Origin: Stenotrophomonas bentonitica
GTDB taxonomy: Bacteria; Pseudomonadota; Gammaproteobacteria; Xanthomonadales; Xanthomonadaceae
Length of the DNA stretch: 64,000 nt
Direction of reading: 5' to 3'
Assembly (NCBI RefSeq): GCF_013185915.1
Contig: NZ_JAAZUH010000003.1
Location: forward strand, 310,001-374,000
Part shown: piece by piece, positions 23,234 through 30,626 of the stretch
Numbering within the stretch: position 1 is the first letter of the stretch
How the letters are laid out: every line of letters starts with the position of its first letter
Translations under genes and position numbers: made by a program
Notes under the pieces: model-generated
What the model saw: only the letters and a program-made list of their open reading frames with translations
What the model was told of the DNA's origin: nothing
Databases searched by the model: none

Positions 23234-24145
23234 TTACCGACCTTCCATCAAACGCAGAATCTCCGTGACCCTGCGCTCCAGGTTCCGCCGCTCCAGATCA
23301 CTTTTCAGGATCCTTTTCACCGCGCCTTCGTAATCGTCGCTGGCACAACCCATCATCGCCAGGCACATGCTCCCCATCAATGCGCTGGAAGGTCCGCAGT
23401 CGTACCCCATGCGGCAGGCGGCTACCTGCCATGCTTCGCTGGCTTGATCTCCAGTCACCAGTTCCCCGGCGGGCCCGCTGAACCCGGCCGGAAAGTTTCT
23501 AAACAACGTGCTGCCCATGGCAAACACGGCAGCAGGATCGTTTGAGCCGAGTACTTCTTCTATCAGGCTGGCAGATTCCGCCGCGTCTACGCTCTTCTTG
23601 TTCAAGGCGTTGTCCGTCAACCGGGCGGCCAGGTCACCGTTCTCGGCCGCTTGCGCGTACCAGCCACGAATAAGCTCCAGCGGCACGATGGCGCCGCCAT
23701 CCACCACGTCGCACTGTGCGACACGTTCGCGAGCTACCCGCTCCAGCCCCTGCAGTTCTGCAGGGTCGGTCATCATTCCGCCAGTGGCATCCACAAAGCC
23801 GAGGAAGTGTTCGCGGTTGAAGTTGACGATGTAGCAAGACTCGTACGTATCCGCCAGCAAACGCTGGGCAACAGCATCGCCAGCCTTGGCCCGCCGCTTC
23901 AGGTCCTCGAAGGTCTTCAACCTGACTACTTCTGCGGGGCGCCCTTGGCCGGTGCTGATAGCAGGTCCAGCGGCCTTCGGAGCAGGCGCGGCTGGAAGCT
24001 GCGCTGCCTGTTCCTTCCCACGTGGGATTTCGACCCGTGCCGCCGGAACGTTCCGCCACAAGAAAAAGCCCGCCAGGACGGCAACCACCCCTACTCCAAG
24101 CCAGACCCAAGCCCTGCTGGTCCTCGTACCAATTCCCTTTGTCAT
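23234..24145 (-). CDS. Membrane-anchored Sel1-like repeat protein
   Basis: 303 residues from the ATG at 24145 (GGGGGAG upstream). One N-terminal helix (WVWLGVGVVAVLAGFFLW) anchors it with the bulk in the periplasm. Sel1-like helical repeats follow, for example KRRAKAGDAVAQRLLADTY and GWYAQAAENGDLAARLTDNA. Two cysteine pairs (CYIVNF, CDVVDG, CRMGYDCG) suggest disulphides. It is a paralogue of the interrupted gene just upstream and lies between two T4SS effector loci; no function is known. Sel1 proteins usually scaffold other proteins. Confidence 0.7.
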   Translation of the reverse strand: MTKGIGTRTSRAWVWLGVGVVAVLAGFFLWRNVPAARVEIPRGKEQAAQLPAAPAPKAAGPAISTGQGRPAEVVRLKTFEDLKRRAKAGDAVAQRLLADTYESCYIVNFNREHFLGFVDATGGMMTDPAELQGLERVARERVAQCDVVDGGAIVPLELIRGWYAQAAENGDLAARLTDNALNKKSVDAAESASLIEEVLGSNDPAAVFAMGSTLFRNFPAGFSGPAGELVTGDQASEAWQVAACRMGYDCGPSSALMGSMCLAMMGCASDDYEGAVKRILKSDLERRNLERRVTEILRLMEGR

Positions 24146-24196
24146 ACAGCCACTCCCCCTGTGCTCAATGCGAGTGTAACCGCCACGCACCAGAAT

Positions 24197-25090
24197 TCAT
24201 TGGCCTCCAATCAGCTCCAGAATCTCACTCACCCTACGTTCCAGCTCCCTGCGCTCGGCATCGGTGGGCAGCTCCCTCGTCAGAACATGGGTGTCCATGT
24301 CTTCGCCGAAACAGCGAAGCGTATCCAAGCAATTCAACACCATCCCCCTGCTGGCTGGCCCGCAGTCGTGCCCCATGCGGCATGCCGCCACCATCCATGA
24401 CCAGGTAGCCAACGGTCCGGTCGTCATCGCCTCGGTAGCTTCGCCAGTGGTCACAGCTTCATCTACCCGAAGCGTGGCACCAAAGTAGAAGACGGCCGCA
24501 GGGTCACCAGAGGCAAGCACCTCTTCCAGAAGCTGCTCGTTCTCTGCAGGGTCATAAGGCTTCAGCTCATTCGCGCGCACCATTACGCGGGCTGCCAGGT
24601 CGCCACGCTTGGCGGCCTCGGCGTACCAGTGGGAAGCGAGTTGCGGTTCCAGCGGGCCGCCACCATCCACTGCGTCGCACTTTTCAATGCGTTCGCGCGT
24701 TGCCTGCTCCAGAAAGTCTATCTGGCTCTTATCACTGAGACTGCGCTTCCTCATGTCCATGGTGCTGATGAACGCGTCGCGATCCTCGTTGACGAAGTAG
24801 CAGTCGGCATGGGTTTCGGCCAGCAAGCGCTGCGCCACCCGGTCGCCCGCTTCGGCTCGCTGTTTCAGGGCCGCGAACTCCTGCAACCTGTGCTTCCGCG
24901 CAAGCGAGGCCTGAAGTTGACCGGGGCTGGAGGCAGCACTGGGCGCCCCCTCGGCACGCGAGGCCTGTACTGGCGCACCGTCCGTTCCAGGCACGTCGGT
25001 CTGCGCCGCAGGAACCTAGCGCCACAGTGCAACACCGACCAGCACGGCCACCACTCCCGCCGCCAGCCACAGCCTGGCTCTCCCCGCCAT
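24197..25090 (-). pseudogene. Sel1-like paralogue interrupted by an in-frame amber codon
   Basis: The ATG at 25090 (GGGAGT upstream) opens MAGRARLWLAAGVVAVLVG, the same kind of membrane anchor as in the gene downstream. Codon 25 is TAG (bases 25018-25016). After it the same frame runs on without another stop to 24197 and stays alignable to the paralogue: L-W-R-stop-V-P-A-A here, L-W-R-N-V-P-A-A there. The remaining ~272 codons keep the Sel1-like and Cys motifs (HADCYFVN, EKCDAVDG, CRMGHDCG). A GTG at 24994 could restart translation but would give a product without its anchor. A sequencing error or readthrough is not excluded. Confidence 0.75.
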
Positions 25091-25263
25091 AGTGCCAACT
25101 CCCTTTGCCTTTGCGGCCCTCCTGTTGAATACCATGAACGGATGGCGCCGAACCAGCCATTTGCGACACGACCAACGTCTGCGACCGGCTTGCACCGCTG
25201 ACTCAATCAGCCCGTTTCTGTCCCGTTGACGCCCCCTTGCCTATAGTGATCTCCATCAAAGCA

Positions 25264-26139
25264 ATGGAACGCCCCATGAGCGTGATGTCATCCGGCCGGT
25301 GCCTGGCAGTTGCACTCGCCGTCGCCCTGAGCGCCAGCGCCTGCGCACGGACGCCGCCAACCGAACACAAAGGGACTTCGAACATGTCGGAAGCAACTGA
25401 AACAGGTCGTACCCTCAACGGCCACACTTACACCAATGCACCGGTGGACGTGCGGCTGGGGCCTAACACCTTCCGCATTCCTGCAAACTACCTGGACAGC
25501 CAGATCGCTCCCTGGCCCGGCGACGGCGTGAGTCTGGTGATCGAATGGCCGGACATGAAACCCACGCCTCCGGGCGCTCGTGCCAACCCCCGCACCAACG
25601 ATTTCCGAAAGGAAATCCGGATACTGGTTGACCACGTCGACCGGGTGCCGATCGAGACCCTGCTGCAGCGCCAGGCCAGCAACGACGCCATCACCGGTGA
25701 AGGCTCATTGGAGCGCAACGATCCGTCCAAGCGGCTCGACCTGCGCGTCGCCCAGCCTGAGCAGCTGGGGCTGACCCCCTATGCAATCAACGAAACGCTG
25801 ATGGCCGAGTACGCGCGCGCGTACGAAACCAAGTATGGCTCGCCCCATCCCCGCAACCCCGCGTATGAAGATGACTGGTACATCGCGCGGGACCCATCCG
25901 GCGAGCTGAGCACCTTCATCAAATGCGACAGCCACAAGCATAGTGCTGACGGGCTGGAGATCAAAGGCAGGGAGCTCGTAAACACCGAGTCAAGGACGGT
26001 TGCCAGTTGCACCCACTACATCGTGGACACTGAAAACAGCCTTTCAATCAGCCTCAGCTACAACCGCGTGTTTCTTAAGGACTGGAAGGCCATGGAAGTG
26101 GCCGTACGGGACGTCTTGAACCGCTCCAAGGTCAAGTAG
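25264..26139 (+). CDS. Lipoprotein, putative immunity protein for the effector downstream
   Basis: 291 residues if the ATG at 25264 is used; ATGs at 25276 and 25285 are in frame and none has a clear ribosome-binding site. The lipobox (ALSASAC-A) predicts lipidation. The mature part has no recognised domain; two cysteines (FIKCDS and ASCTHYI) may pair. It is followed after 24 bases by an XVIPCD effector in the same direction, the usual arrangement of immunity and effector in this T4SS. The role is inferred from that context. Confidence 0.65.
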   Translation: MERPMSVMSSGRCLAVALAVALSASACARTPPTEHKGTSNMSEATETGRTLNGHTYTNAPVDVRLGPNTFRIPANYLDSQIAPWPGDGVSLVIEWPDMKPTPPGARANPRTNDFRKEIRILVDHVDRVPIETLLQRQASNDAITGEGSLERNDPSKRLDLRVAQPEQLGLTPYAINETLMAEYARAYETKYGSPHPRNPAYEDDWYIARDPSGELSTFIKCDSHKHSADGLEIKGRELVNTESRTVASCTHYIVDTENSLSISLSYNRVFLKDWKAMEVAVRDVLNRSKVK

Positions 26140-26163
26140 CCCCGTCAGATACAGGAGTTTTCC

Positions 26164-27498
26164 ATGAGTGGACTAACCGCCAACGACCTCCGAGTCCTCG
26201 GGCACTATGCAGATACCGGAAACCGGGAACTGTACTGGAACTACCTCTCCCAGCTCCCCGGCGCCGATGGCTACGGAACACTGGCATTGGGCGTGGTGCG
26301 CAACGACAGCCTGCCGGGCCAGGTAGCAAACAGCTACGCACAAGCCCATGCTGCCCGCCAGGGCGACGTGGGCTCGCAGTTCGCCAACGCCAGCCTTACC
26401 GAGCGCGACTGGGAGGAGTTTGGCCATACGTTGCTGAAGAAAGACTTGGAACTGCGCTCCAAACACCTGCTTGCCGGGCGCGGCGACCTTGCGCTGAACC
26501 TTCCCGGCAAAGACGTCATGCTTGCCCATGACCAGGCCTTTGTGGACCACCGGCTGGACCCAAACTGCTGGACGCCCCGCGTCCTGCTTCAGGCGGCGCT
26601 TGAGAACAGCGGCCCCGAAAAGGCCGAGCAGATCTGGACCAACATGCTGGACAACAACTACCTGGGCGCAACCCGCGTTGGCAAGACCGGCTATGACGCC
26701 ATCGCCCAGATGGGCGTGGTCGAGGGCGGCCAGTACCTTGCCAGGCTGGGCGCCACCGAAGCCACCCAGCTGCTCGAAGGCCGCGCGACCACCAACCCCA
26801 ACGTCATTGGCGGCAACAGCTACTACGCCATGTACTTCGAGGGCGAACGGAAGTGGGTGAACGTCAGCACCGGCGGAGGCCACGTTTCCATGCGCGAAGA
26901 GTGCAACCCGAACCGGATTGCCGATCTCAACGATGCCCGTGAGGTGCGCCTGGAACGGCAGCAGAAGGCAACCCAGTTCCACCCGGACGACCCGTACCGC
27001 ACCATCACCCCCAGCCCGTTCACTGCCTCGCTCGAGGGCACCCCGGGCGCCCCTCGCCCCGCCACCCGCCTGGCCGACATCGGGCCCGGGCACGCGGACT
27101 ACGCACTGGTGCAGCAAATTCGCGAAGGCGTGGCCGCCATCGACGCCAGGCAGGGTCGCACCCCTGACGAAACCAGCGAGCGCCTTACCGCAAGCGTAGT
27201 GGCGCTGGCCCGCCAGAACGGGCTGGAGCGTGCCGACCACGTGGTGCTGAGCCAGCAGACCGCCGACAGCCCCGCCGGCCGGAATGTGTTCGTTGTACAG
27301 GGCGACCTGGCCGACCCCGCCCACCGCCGCGCCTTCATGCCCACCGACGTGGCGGTACAGACGCCCGTGGAGCACTCCCTGCAGCAGTTGGAGGTAGCCG
27401 GGCAGGAACGGCAGCAACAGGCCCTCACCCAGACCCAACAGCAGCATCAGGAAGCCCAGCAGCGCGAGACCCAAAGCCACGCCATGCGCATGGGCTGA
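26164..27498 (+). CDS. X-T4SS effector with XVIPCD tail
   Basis: 444 residues. The C-terminal part (about 318-444) is an XVIPCD: DYALVQQIREGVAAIDARQG, SERLTASVVALARQNGLERA, DHVVLSQQ, NVFVVQGDLADPAHRRA, V-A-V-Q-T-P-V-E-H-S-L and a long Gln-rich end closing in AMRMG. The N-terminal region opens with TANDLRVLGHYADTGNRELY and is helical up to about residue 200. It is a conserved type among Xanthomonadales T4SS substrates, but its enzymatic activity is unknown to me. The lipoprotein gene upstream is the likely immunity partner. The product should be toxic to neighbouring bacteria when delivered. Confidence 0.85.
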   Translation: MSGLTANDLRVLGHYADTGNRELYWNYLSQLPGADGYGTLALGVVRNDSLPGQVANSYAQAHAARQGDVGSQFANASLTERDWEEFGHTLLKKDLELRSKHLLAGRGDLALNLPGKDVMLAHDQAFVDHRLDPNCWTPRVLLQAALENSGPEKAEQIWTNMLDNNYLGATRVGKTGYDAIAQMGVVEGGQYLARLGATEATQLLEGRATTNPNVIGGNSYYAMYFEGERKWVNVSTGGGHVSMREECNPNRIADLNDAREVRLERQQKATQFHPDDPYRTITPSPFTASLEGTPGAPRPATRLADIGPGHADYALVQQIREGVAAIDARQGRTPDETSERLTASVVALARQNGLERADHVVLSQQTADSPAGRNVFVVQGDLADPAHRRAFMPTDVAVQTPVEHSLQQLEVAGQERQQQALTQTQQQHQEAQQRETQSHAMRMG

Positions 27499-27579
27499 CG
27501 CGGGCGCCCAACACGCGGGGGCCGGATTGCCTATAGTTCGCCAAACTGCCCCCCGCCCCGGCCAAGACAAGGAACCGCA

Positions 27580-28359
27580 ATGGCACACCCCTCCCAGGAA
27601 ACCGCTGTTGCCATCCTGATCGACTGCGACAACGTGCCGCCGGACATCGTGGACTTCGCGCTGCGCATGGCCGCACAGGCAGGCCGGGTGACAACGCGCA
27701 GGGGCTACGGAAACTCGAACACACTCGGCAAGAAGTGGGAAGAAGCACTGGTACGCCAAGCCTTCACCCCCTGCCTGCAGTTCCAGTACGCCTCCAAGAA
27801 GAACACCTCCGACATCGCCCTGGCACTGGACGCCCTGGAAACGTTGTTCGACAAGCGTGCCGACACCTTCTGCCTGGTCACCAGCGACAGCGACTTCGCC
27901 TACCTCTGCCGCAAGCTGCGCGAGCGCGGGGCCAACGTCTACATCGTGGGCGAGGCCAAAAGCCCGGACGCCTTGCGCAACGCCTGCGACCGGTTCTTCG
28001 AATGGGTGCCCGAGGCAGACAACGACGCCAAGACCAAGGACGTGGACACCCCGGAAGCCAAGCCGGCGGCCGCCACCCCGAAGCCGGAAGCCAAGCCCGC
28101 CGCCAACGGCCCGCTACCCAAGCGCCGCCCCCGCTTCCTGGTGGAGGCCGTTGCGCTGCTGGCCTCGTCCACCCCGGACGGCAGGGTCACCTTGAACGCA
28201 CTGGGCCAGTACCTCAAGCGCGCCGACCCGGCCTTCAGCCCCACCGTCTATGGCCATTCCGGGCTGCTGAGCATGGTGAAGACCTACGACCTGCTCACGC
28301 CGCATGAGGAAGAGAGTGGCCAGTGGTCGGTGAGCCTGGCGCCCAAGACCGAGGCCTGA
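27580..28359 (+). CDS. NYN-domain (PIN-like) putative RNase with OST-HTH domain
   Basis: 259 residues. The NYN domain (residues ~8-145) shows the acidic active-site set in AILIDCDNVPPD, the central SDIALALDAL and the late VTSDSDFAYLCRKLRERG. After a Pro/Lys/Ala linker, residues ~185-250 form an OST-HTH/LOTUS RNA-binding domain (FLVEAVALLASS, LGQYLKRADPAFSP). NYN proteins are metal-dependent RNases of the LabA/YacP type. A role in RNA turnover is likely, and a link to the effectors upstream is not implied. A strong hairpin ends the gene. Confidence 0.85.
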   Translation: MAHPSQETAVAILIDCDNVPPDIVDFALRMAAQAGRVTTRRGYGNSNTLGKKWEEALVRQAFTPCLQFQYASKKNTSDIALALDALETLFDKRADTFCLVTSDSDFAYLCRKLRERGANVYIVGEAKSPDALRNACDRFFEWVPEADNDAKTKDVDTPEAKPAAATPKPEAKPAANGPLPKRRPRFLVEAVALLASSTPDGRVTLNALGQYLKRADPAFSPTVYGHSGLLSMVKTYDLLTPHEEESGQWSVSLAPKTEA

Positions 28360-28364
28360 ACGAC

Positions 28365-28392
28365 AAGGGCCGGGGACACCACCCCGGCCCTT
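28365..28392. terminator. Bidirectional terminator hairpin
   Basis: AAGGGCCGGGG and CCCCGGCCCTT form a perfect 11-bp stem with a 6-base loop between the convergent NYN and ribbon-helix-helix genes. It marks the left edge of the low-GC stretch. Confidence 0.8.
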
Positions 28393-28398
28393 TGCAAC

Positions 28399-28620
28399 CT
28401 ACGGCTGCTCGTCAGGCGCATCCATGCCCTCCGCATACTTGTACGAGTTGCTCACCACGGTGAGGTCGATGGACTTCGGCTCGTCCGCCAGCCACACGTA
28501 CCCCATCATCATCTTCCGCAGCAGGTACGAAGGCGTCTGGTTGGTACGCCACGCCGCCGCCTGGAAGTGGTGGCGCAGGCTGTCAGCCACCTTCACCTTC
28601 ATCACCACGCGCTTTTTCAT
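28399..28620 (-). CDS. Small ribbon-helix-helix-like protein
   Basis: 73 residues. The N terminus (KKRVVMKVKVADSLRHHFQAA followed by helix residues) fits a ribbon-helix-helix DNA-binding fold: a short strand and two helices (TPSYLLRKMMMGYVW). The start overlaps the stop of the SymE-like gene by four bases (ATGA), so the two are coupled. It could be an autoregulator or antitoxin for its partner. Confidence 0.6.
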   Translation of the reverse strand: MKKRVVMKVKVADSLRHHFQAAAWRTNQTPSYLLRKMMMGYVWLADEPKSIDLTVVSNSYKYAEGMDAPDEQP

Positions 28621-28967
28621 CGCGGATCTCCGCTGAGAATCGGCTGGCGCGTGTCGGCTTCAACCACCGCGTGGTGGATCTGGCGCTGCAGGCTCCTGGG
28701 CACGCCGGGGTAAGGCAGGATCGGCCGGCCGATGATGGAGATGGTGATGACGCCTTCTGATGCGTCGATCTGGAGCTTGGAACCCACGTTGAAGCCCATC
28801 TGGCGAAGCCAGCGGCCCTGGAGCTTCATGAAGGGGATCTTGGCGTCTTCCGCGAAGTCCGGGGGCGGTGTGGGTGCGGAAGCTGCCGGGGCCGCGCTTG
28901 CCGGGCGCTTAGGGGTTGGTTGGGAAGGGAGTTCGTCGTACGGCGTGTCGTCCCAGTGCGTGTGCAT
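28617..28967 (-). CDS. SymE-like toxin-family protein
   Basis: 116 residues with AGGAGG before the ATG. After a Pro/Ala-rich N-terminal half (1-45), the C-terminal half has the SymE/AbrB-like pattern: IPFMKLQGRWLRQMGFNVG, then KLQIDASEGVITISII. In E. coli SymE is an SOS-induced type I toxin held down by the antisense RNA SymR. Here the gene is coupled to a ribbon-helix-helix protein and preceded by a long inverted repeat. Whether it is toxic is unknown, and many xanthomonad relatives are not characterised. Confidence 0.7.
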   Translation of the reverse strand: MHTHWDDTPYDELPSQPTPKRPASAAPAASAPTPPPDFAEDAKIPFMKLQGRWLRQMGFNVGSKLQIDASEGVITISIIGRPILPYPGVPRSLQRQIHHAVVEADTRQPILSGDPR

Positions 28968-29020
28968 GTTGGACCTCCTGTAAGGATCGCCCCTCGCCGG
29001 GATGGCGGGGGAGTCGGGAG

Positions 29021-29133
29021 GTTAGAAACCGTCTAGTGCGAATCGGCGGGCGTATTTCCCACGAACGTGGGTATTGTATTAGCCGCCCTCCCGACAGGGA
29101 GAAGTCCAATCTTCGCACTAGAGGAGTTTCTAC
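29021..29133 (-). ncRNA. Long inverted repeat upstream of the SymE-like gene, candidate structured RNA
   Basis: An arm of ~26 bases at 29021-29046 is repeated in inverted form at 29106-29133 with few differences (core CTAGTGCGAA / TTCGCACTAG). Inside are nested stems: CCCACG/CGTGGG around two bases and GGCGG/CCGCC. On the minus strand it forms the leader of the SymE-like mRNA; on the plus strand it could be an antisense regulator. A decayed mobile element with terminal repeats is the main alternative. The rest of the gap (28968-29303) shows nothing else I can name. Confidence 0.45.
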
Positions 29134-29303
29134 GCTCCGGTGACCAACATGCAGCACGCGTCGAGGAACGACCATTCGTTTGTTTCTCTTGATTTCAGCG
29201 AATCAGTAGGCGTTGCCTACCGTTGTCGCAAGCAGCTCTATGTCGTCGCAAGATATGGGATGGAGTGCACGTAATATGCGCCCCCTTTGACGGAAATGAG
29301 CAG

Positions 29304-29495
29304 ATGGCACGTACTGATAGTGATTGGTTGCGAGACTTCGACGCAGCGATGCTTGTCTTTTTTGCCATCAACCACGAAGAGGCAGGCATGGATGAAAGAG
29401 AACTTGGCTGGTACGCCGACCTGCCACCAAAGGAAGCTGCACTGGCCTACGGCCGGGACTTTGACTTGTGTCGAGTGGAAACATTCTGGAGCTAG
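29304..29495 (+). CDS. Small acidic protein, paralogue of the gene at 22812
   Basis: 63 residues from the ATG at 29304 with a weak GAAATGAG upstream. The pattern S-D-W-L-R-D-F-D-A-A-M-x-x-F-F-A-I, L-G-W-Y-A-D-L-P-P-K-E-A-A-L-A and F-D-L-C-R-V-E-T-F-W matches the 71-residue product at 22812. It stands between the SymE-like locus and the HNH gene. The function is unknown; both copies lie in accessory DNA. Confidence 0.6.
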   Translation: MARTDSDWLRDFDAAMLVFFAINHEEAGMDERELGWYADLPPKEAALAYGRDFDLCRVETFWS

Positions 29496-29538
29496 CTAGG
29501 CCTCCCACAGCTGGAAAAATCTCCATTTGCGTCATGGC

Positions 29539-29567
29539 TTGACGCCTACGGCATACTTCCACCTTAT
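29539..29567 (+). promoter_or_regulatory. Possible promoter of the HNH gene
   Basis: TTGACG at 29539 and CCTTAT at 29562 are spaced by 17 bases, 38 bases before the start codon. The -35 is good, the -10 is poor. Confidence 0.3.
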
Positions 29568-29604
29568 CGGATTCCCAATTCGCTAAGGTCGAGAGGAGGG
29601 CGAC

Positions 29605-30366
29605 ATGGACGACTGGACCTATGAACAGCTCGGTGCAGCAGTTGGAGCGTACCGTCGGATGCAGCAGCGGACGATGGACGGCTTGGAGGTAAACAAGGCC
29701 CAGGTCTATCGAGACCTCGCAGCGAAGCATGGTCGTACGCCCAAGGCCTGGGAGTACCGCATGCAGAACATTTCGCATGTCCTAGACCAGGCCGGCCAGA
29801 AGTGGATTGGAGGCCTGAAACCCGCCAAGAACGTTGGCCCCGAGGTCACGGGGACCCTTGTAAAGCTCCTAGCTCTTGGCCCACCGACCGCGGTGTCACC
29901 CGCCACGTCAGCCGAGCTCGAACAACAGCGCCTCCTGGTCGACAAGTCGGGCTTCTTCCTTCCGGAGAATATCGAAGATCAACGAAGTCGGGTTCTCAGG
30001 TCGATCGTTCAGCGCCAGGGCCAGCAGGAATTTCGCATGGCGCTCTTGGACGCGTATGAAGGGAAGTGCGCGATGACCGGGTGCGGGGCAGTCGATGTCC
30101 TTGAGGCTGCCCATATCCACCGCTATCTGGGAGAGGAAACGAACGTCGTGTCCAACGGACTACTGCTTAGGGCGGACGTCCACACCCTCTTTGACCTGAA
30201 GCTGGTGGGCGTCGATCTATCTACGATGCGCATCTGCGTCGCCCCGAAGCTGGCTGGGTCCATCTACGGGGAGCTGACAGAAAGGCGCTTGGCCACGCCA
30301 GCTAGTAAGGGGTGCGCAGTTGACCGACGTCAGCTGGAGAAGCATCGAGCTCAATGTGACTGGTAG
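29605..30366 (+). CDS. HNH-family endonuclease, probable restriction enzyme
   Basis: 253 residues with GAGAGGAGG upstream. The C-terminal HNH_2 domain shows KCAMTGCGAVDVLEAAHI (Cys 155 and 160, His 170), then N184 and H193 in NGLLLRADVHTLFDL: the full H-N-H set. The N-terminal ~80 residues (QVYRDLAAKHGRTPKAWEYR, then M-Q-N-I-S-x-V-L) form a helical domain that is often seen in front of nuclease domains in restriction loci. It precedes the methyltransferase operon by 260 bases in the same direction. It may be the cognate nuclease of that methyltransferase or a type IV (modification-dependent) enzyme. The 260-base gap is AT-rich and holds no gene I can support. Confidence 0.8.
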   Translation: MDDWTYEQLGAAVGAYRRMQQRTMDGLEVNKAQVYRDLAAKHGRTPKAWEYRMQNISHVLDQAGQKWIGGLKPAKNVGPEVTGTLVKLLALGPPTAVSPATSAELEQQRLLVDKSGFFLPENIEDQRSRVLRSIVQRQGQQEFRMALLDAYEGKCAMTGCGAVDVLEAAHIHRYLGEETNVVSNGLLLRADVHTLFDLKLVGVDLSTMRICVAPKLAGSIYGELTERRLATPASKGCAVDRRQLEKHRAQCDW

Positions 30367-30626
30367 GCATGCAGCCGCTACCCCTAGCGCTGACGAACTT
30401 GTTGGCACTGGTCCGAATCCGCACTTTGGGTGGCTGCTGACTCACTCACAAAGCGCTCGAATCAAAAAATATCCCTTATTTTTCAATGACTTTTTGACCA
30501 AGCTTTGAGCTGCGGCTCTAGAGACCGCCTCCTCGAATCCATCCCTGTGGACTGTACTGGCGAAATTCTGCATGCTCGCACCATTTGATTGGCTAAGCCG
30601 GGATTCCGGGACGAACGGGGGATGGA

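Noticed and set aside
16832..27498. A complete T4SS locus around the effectors
   Set aside because: No VirB or VirD4 gene is present; orphan effector loci are normal for this system.
29021..29133. Inverted repeat as retron msr/msd
   Set aside because: No reverse transcriptase gene is present nearby.
30500..30560. tRNA-like segment (CTCGAATCC)
   Set aside because: No matching acceptor or anticodon stems can be drawn. No tRNA gene was found.
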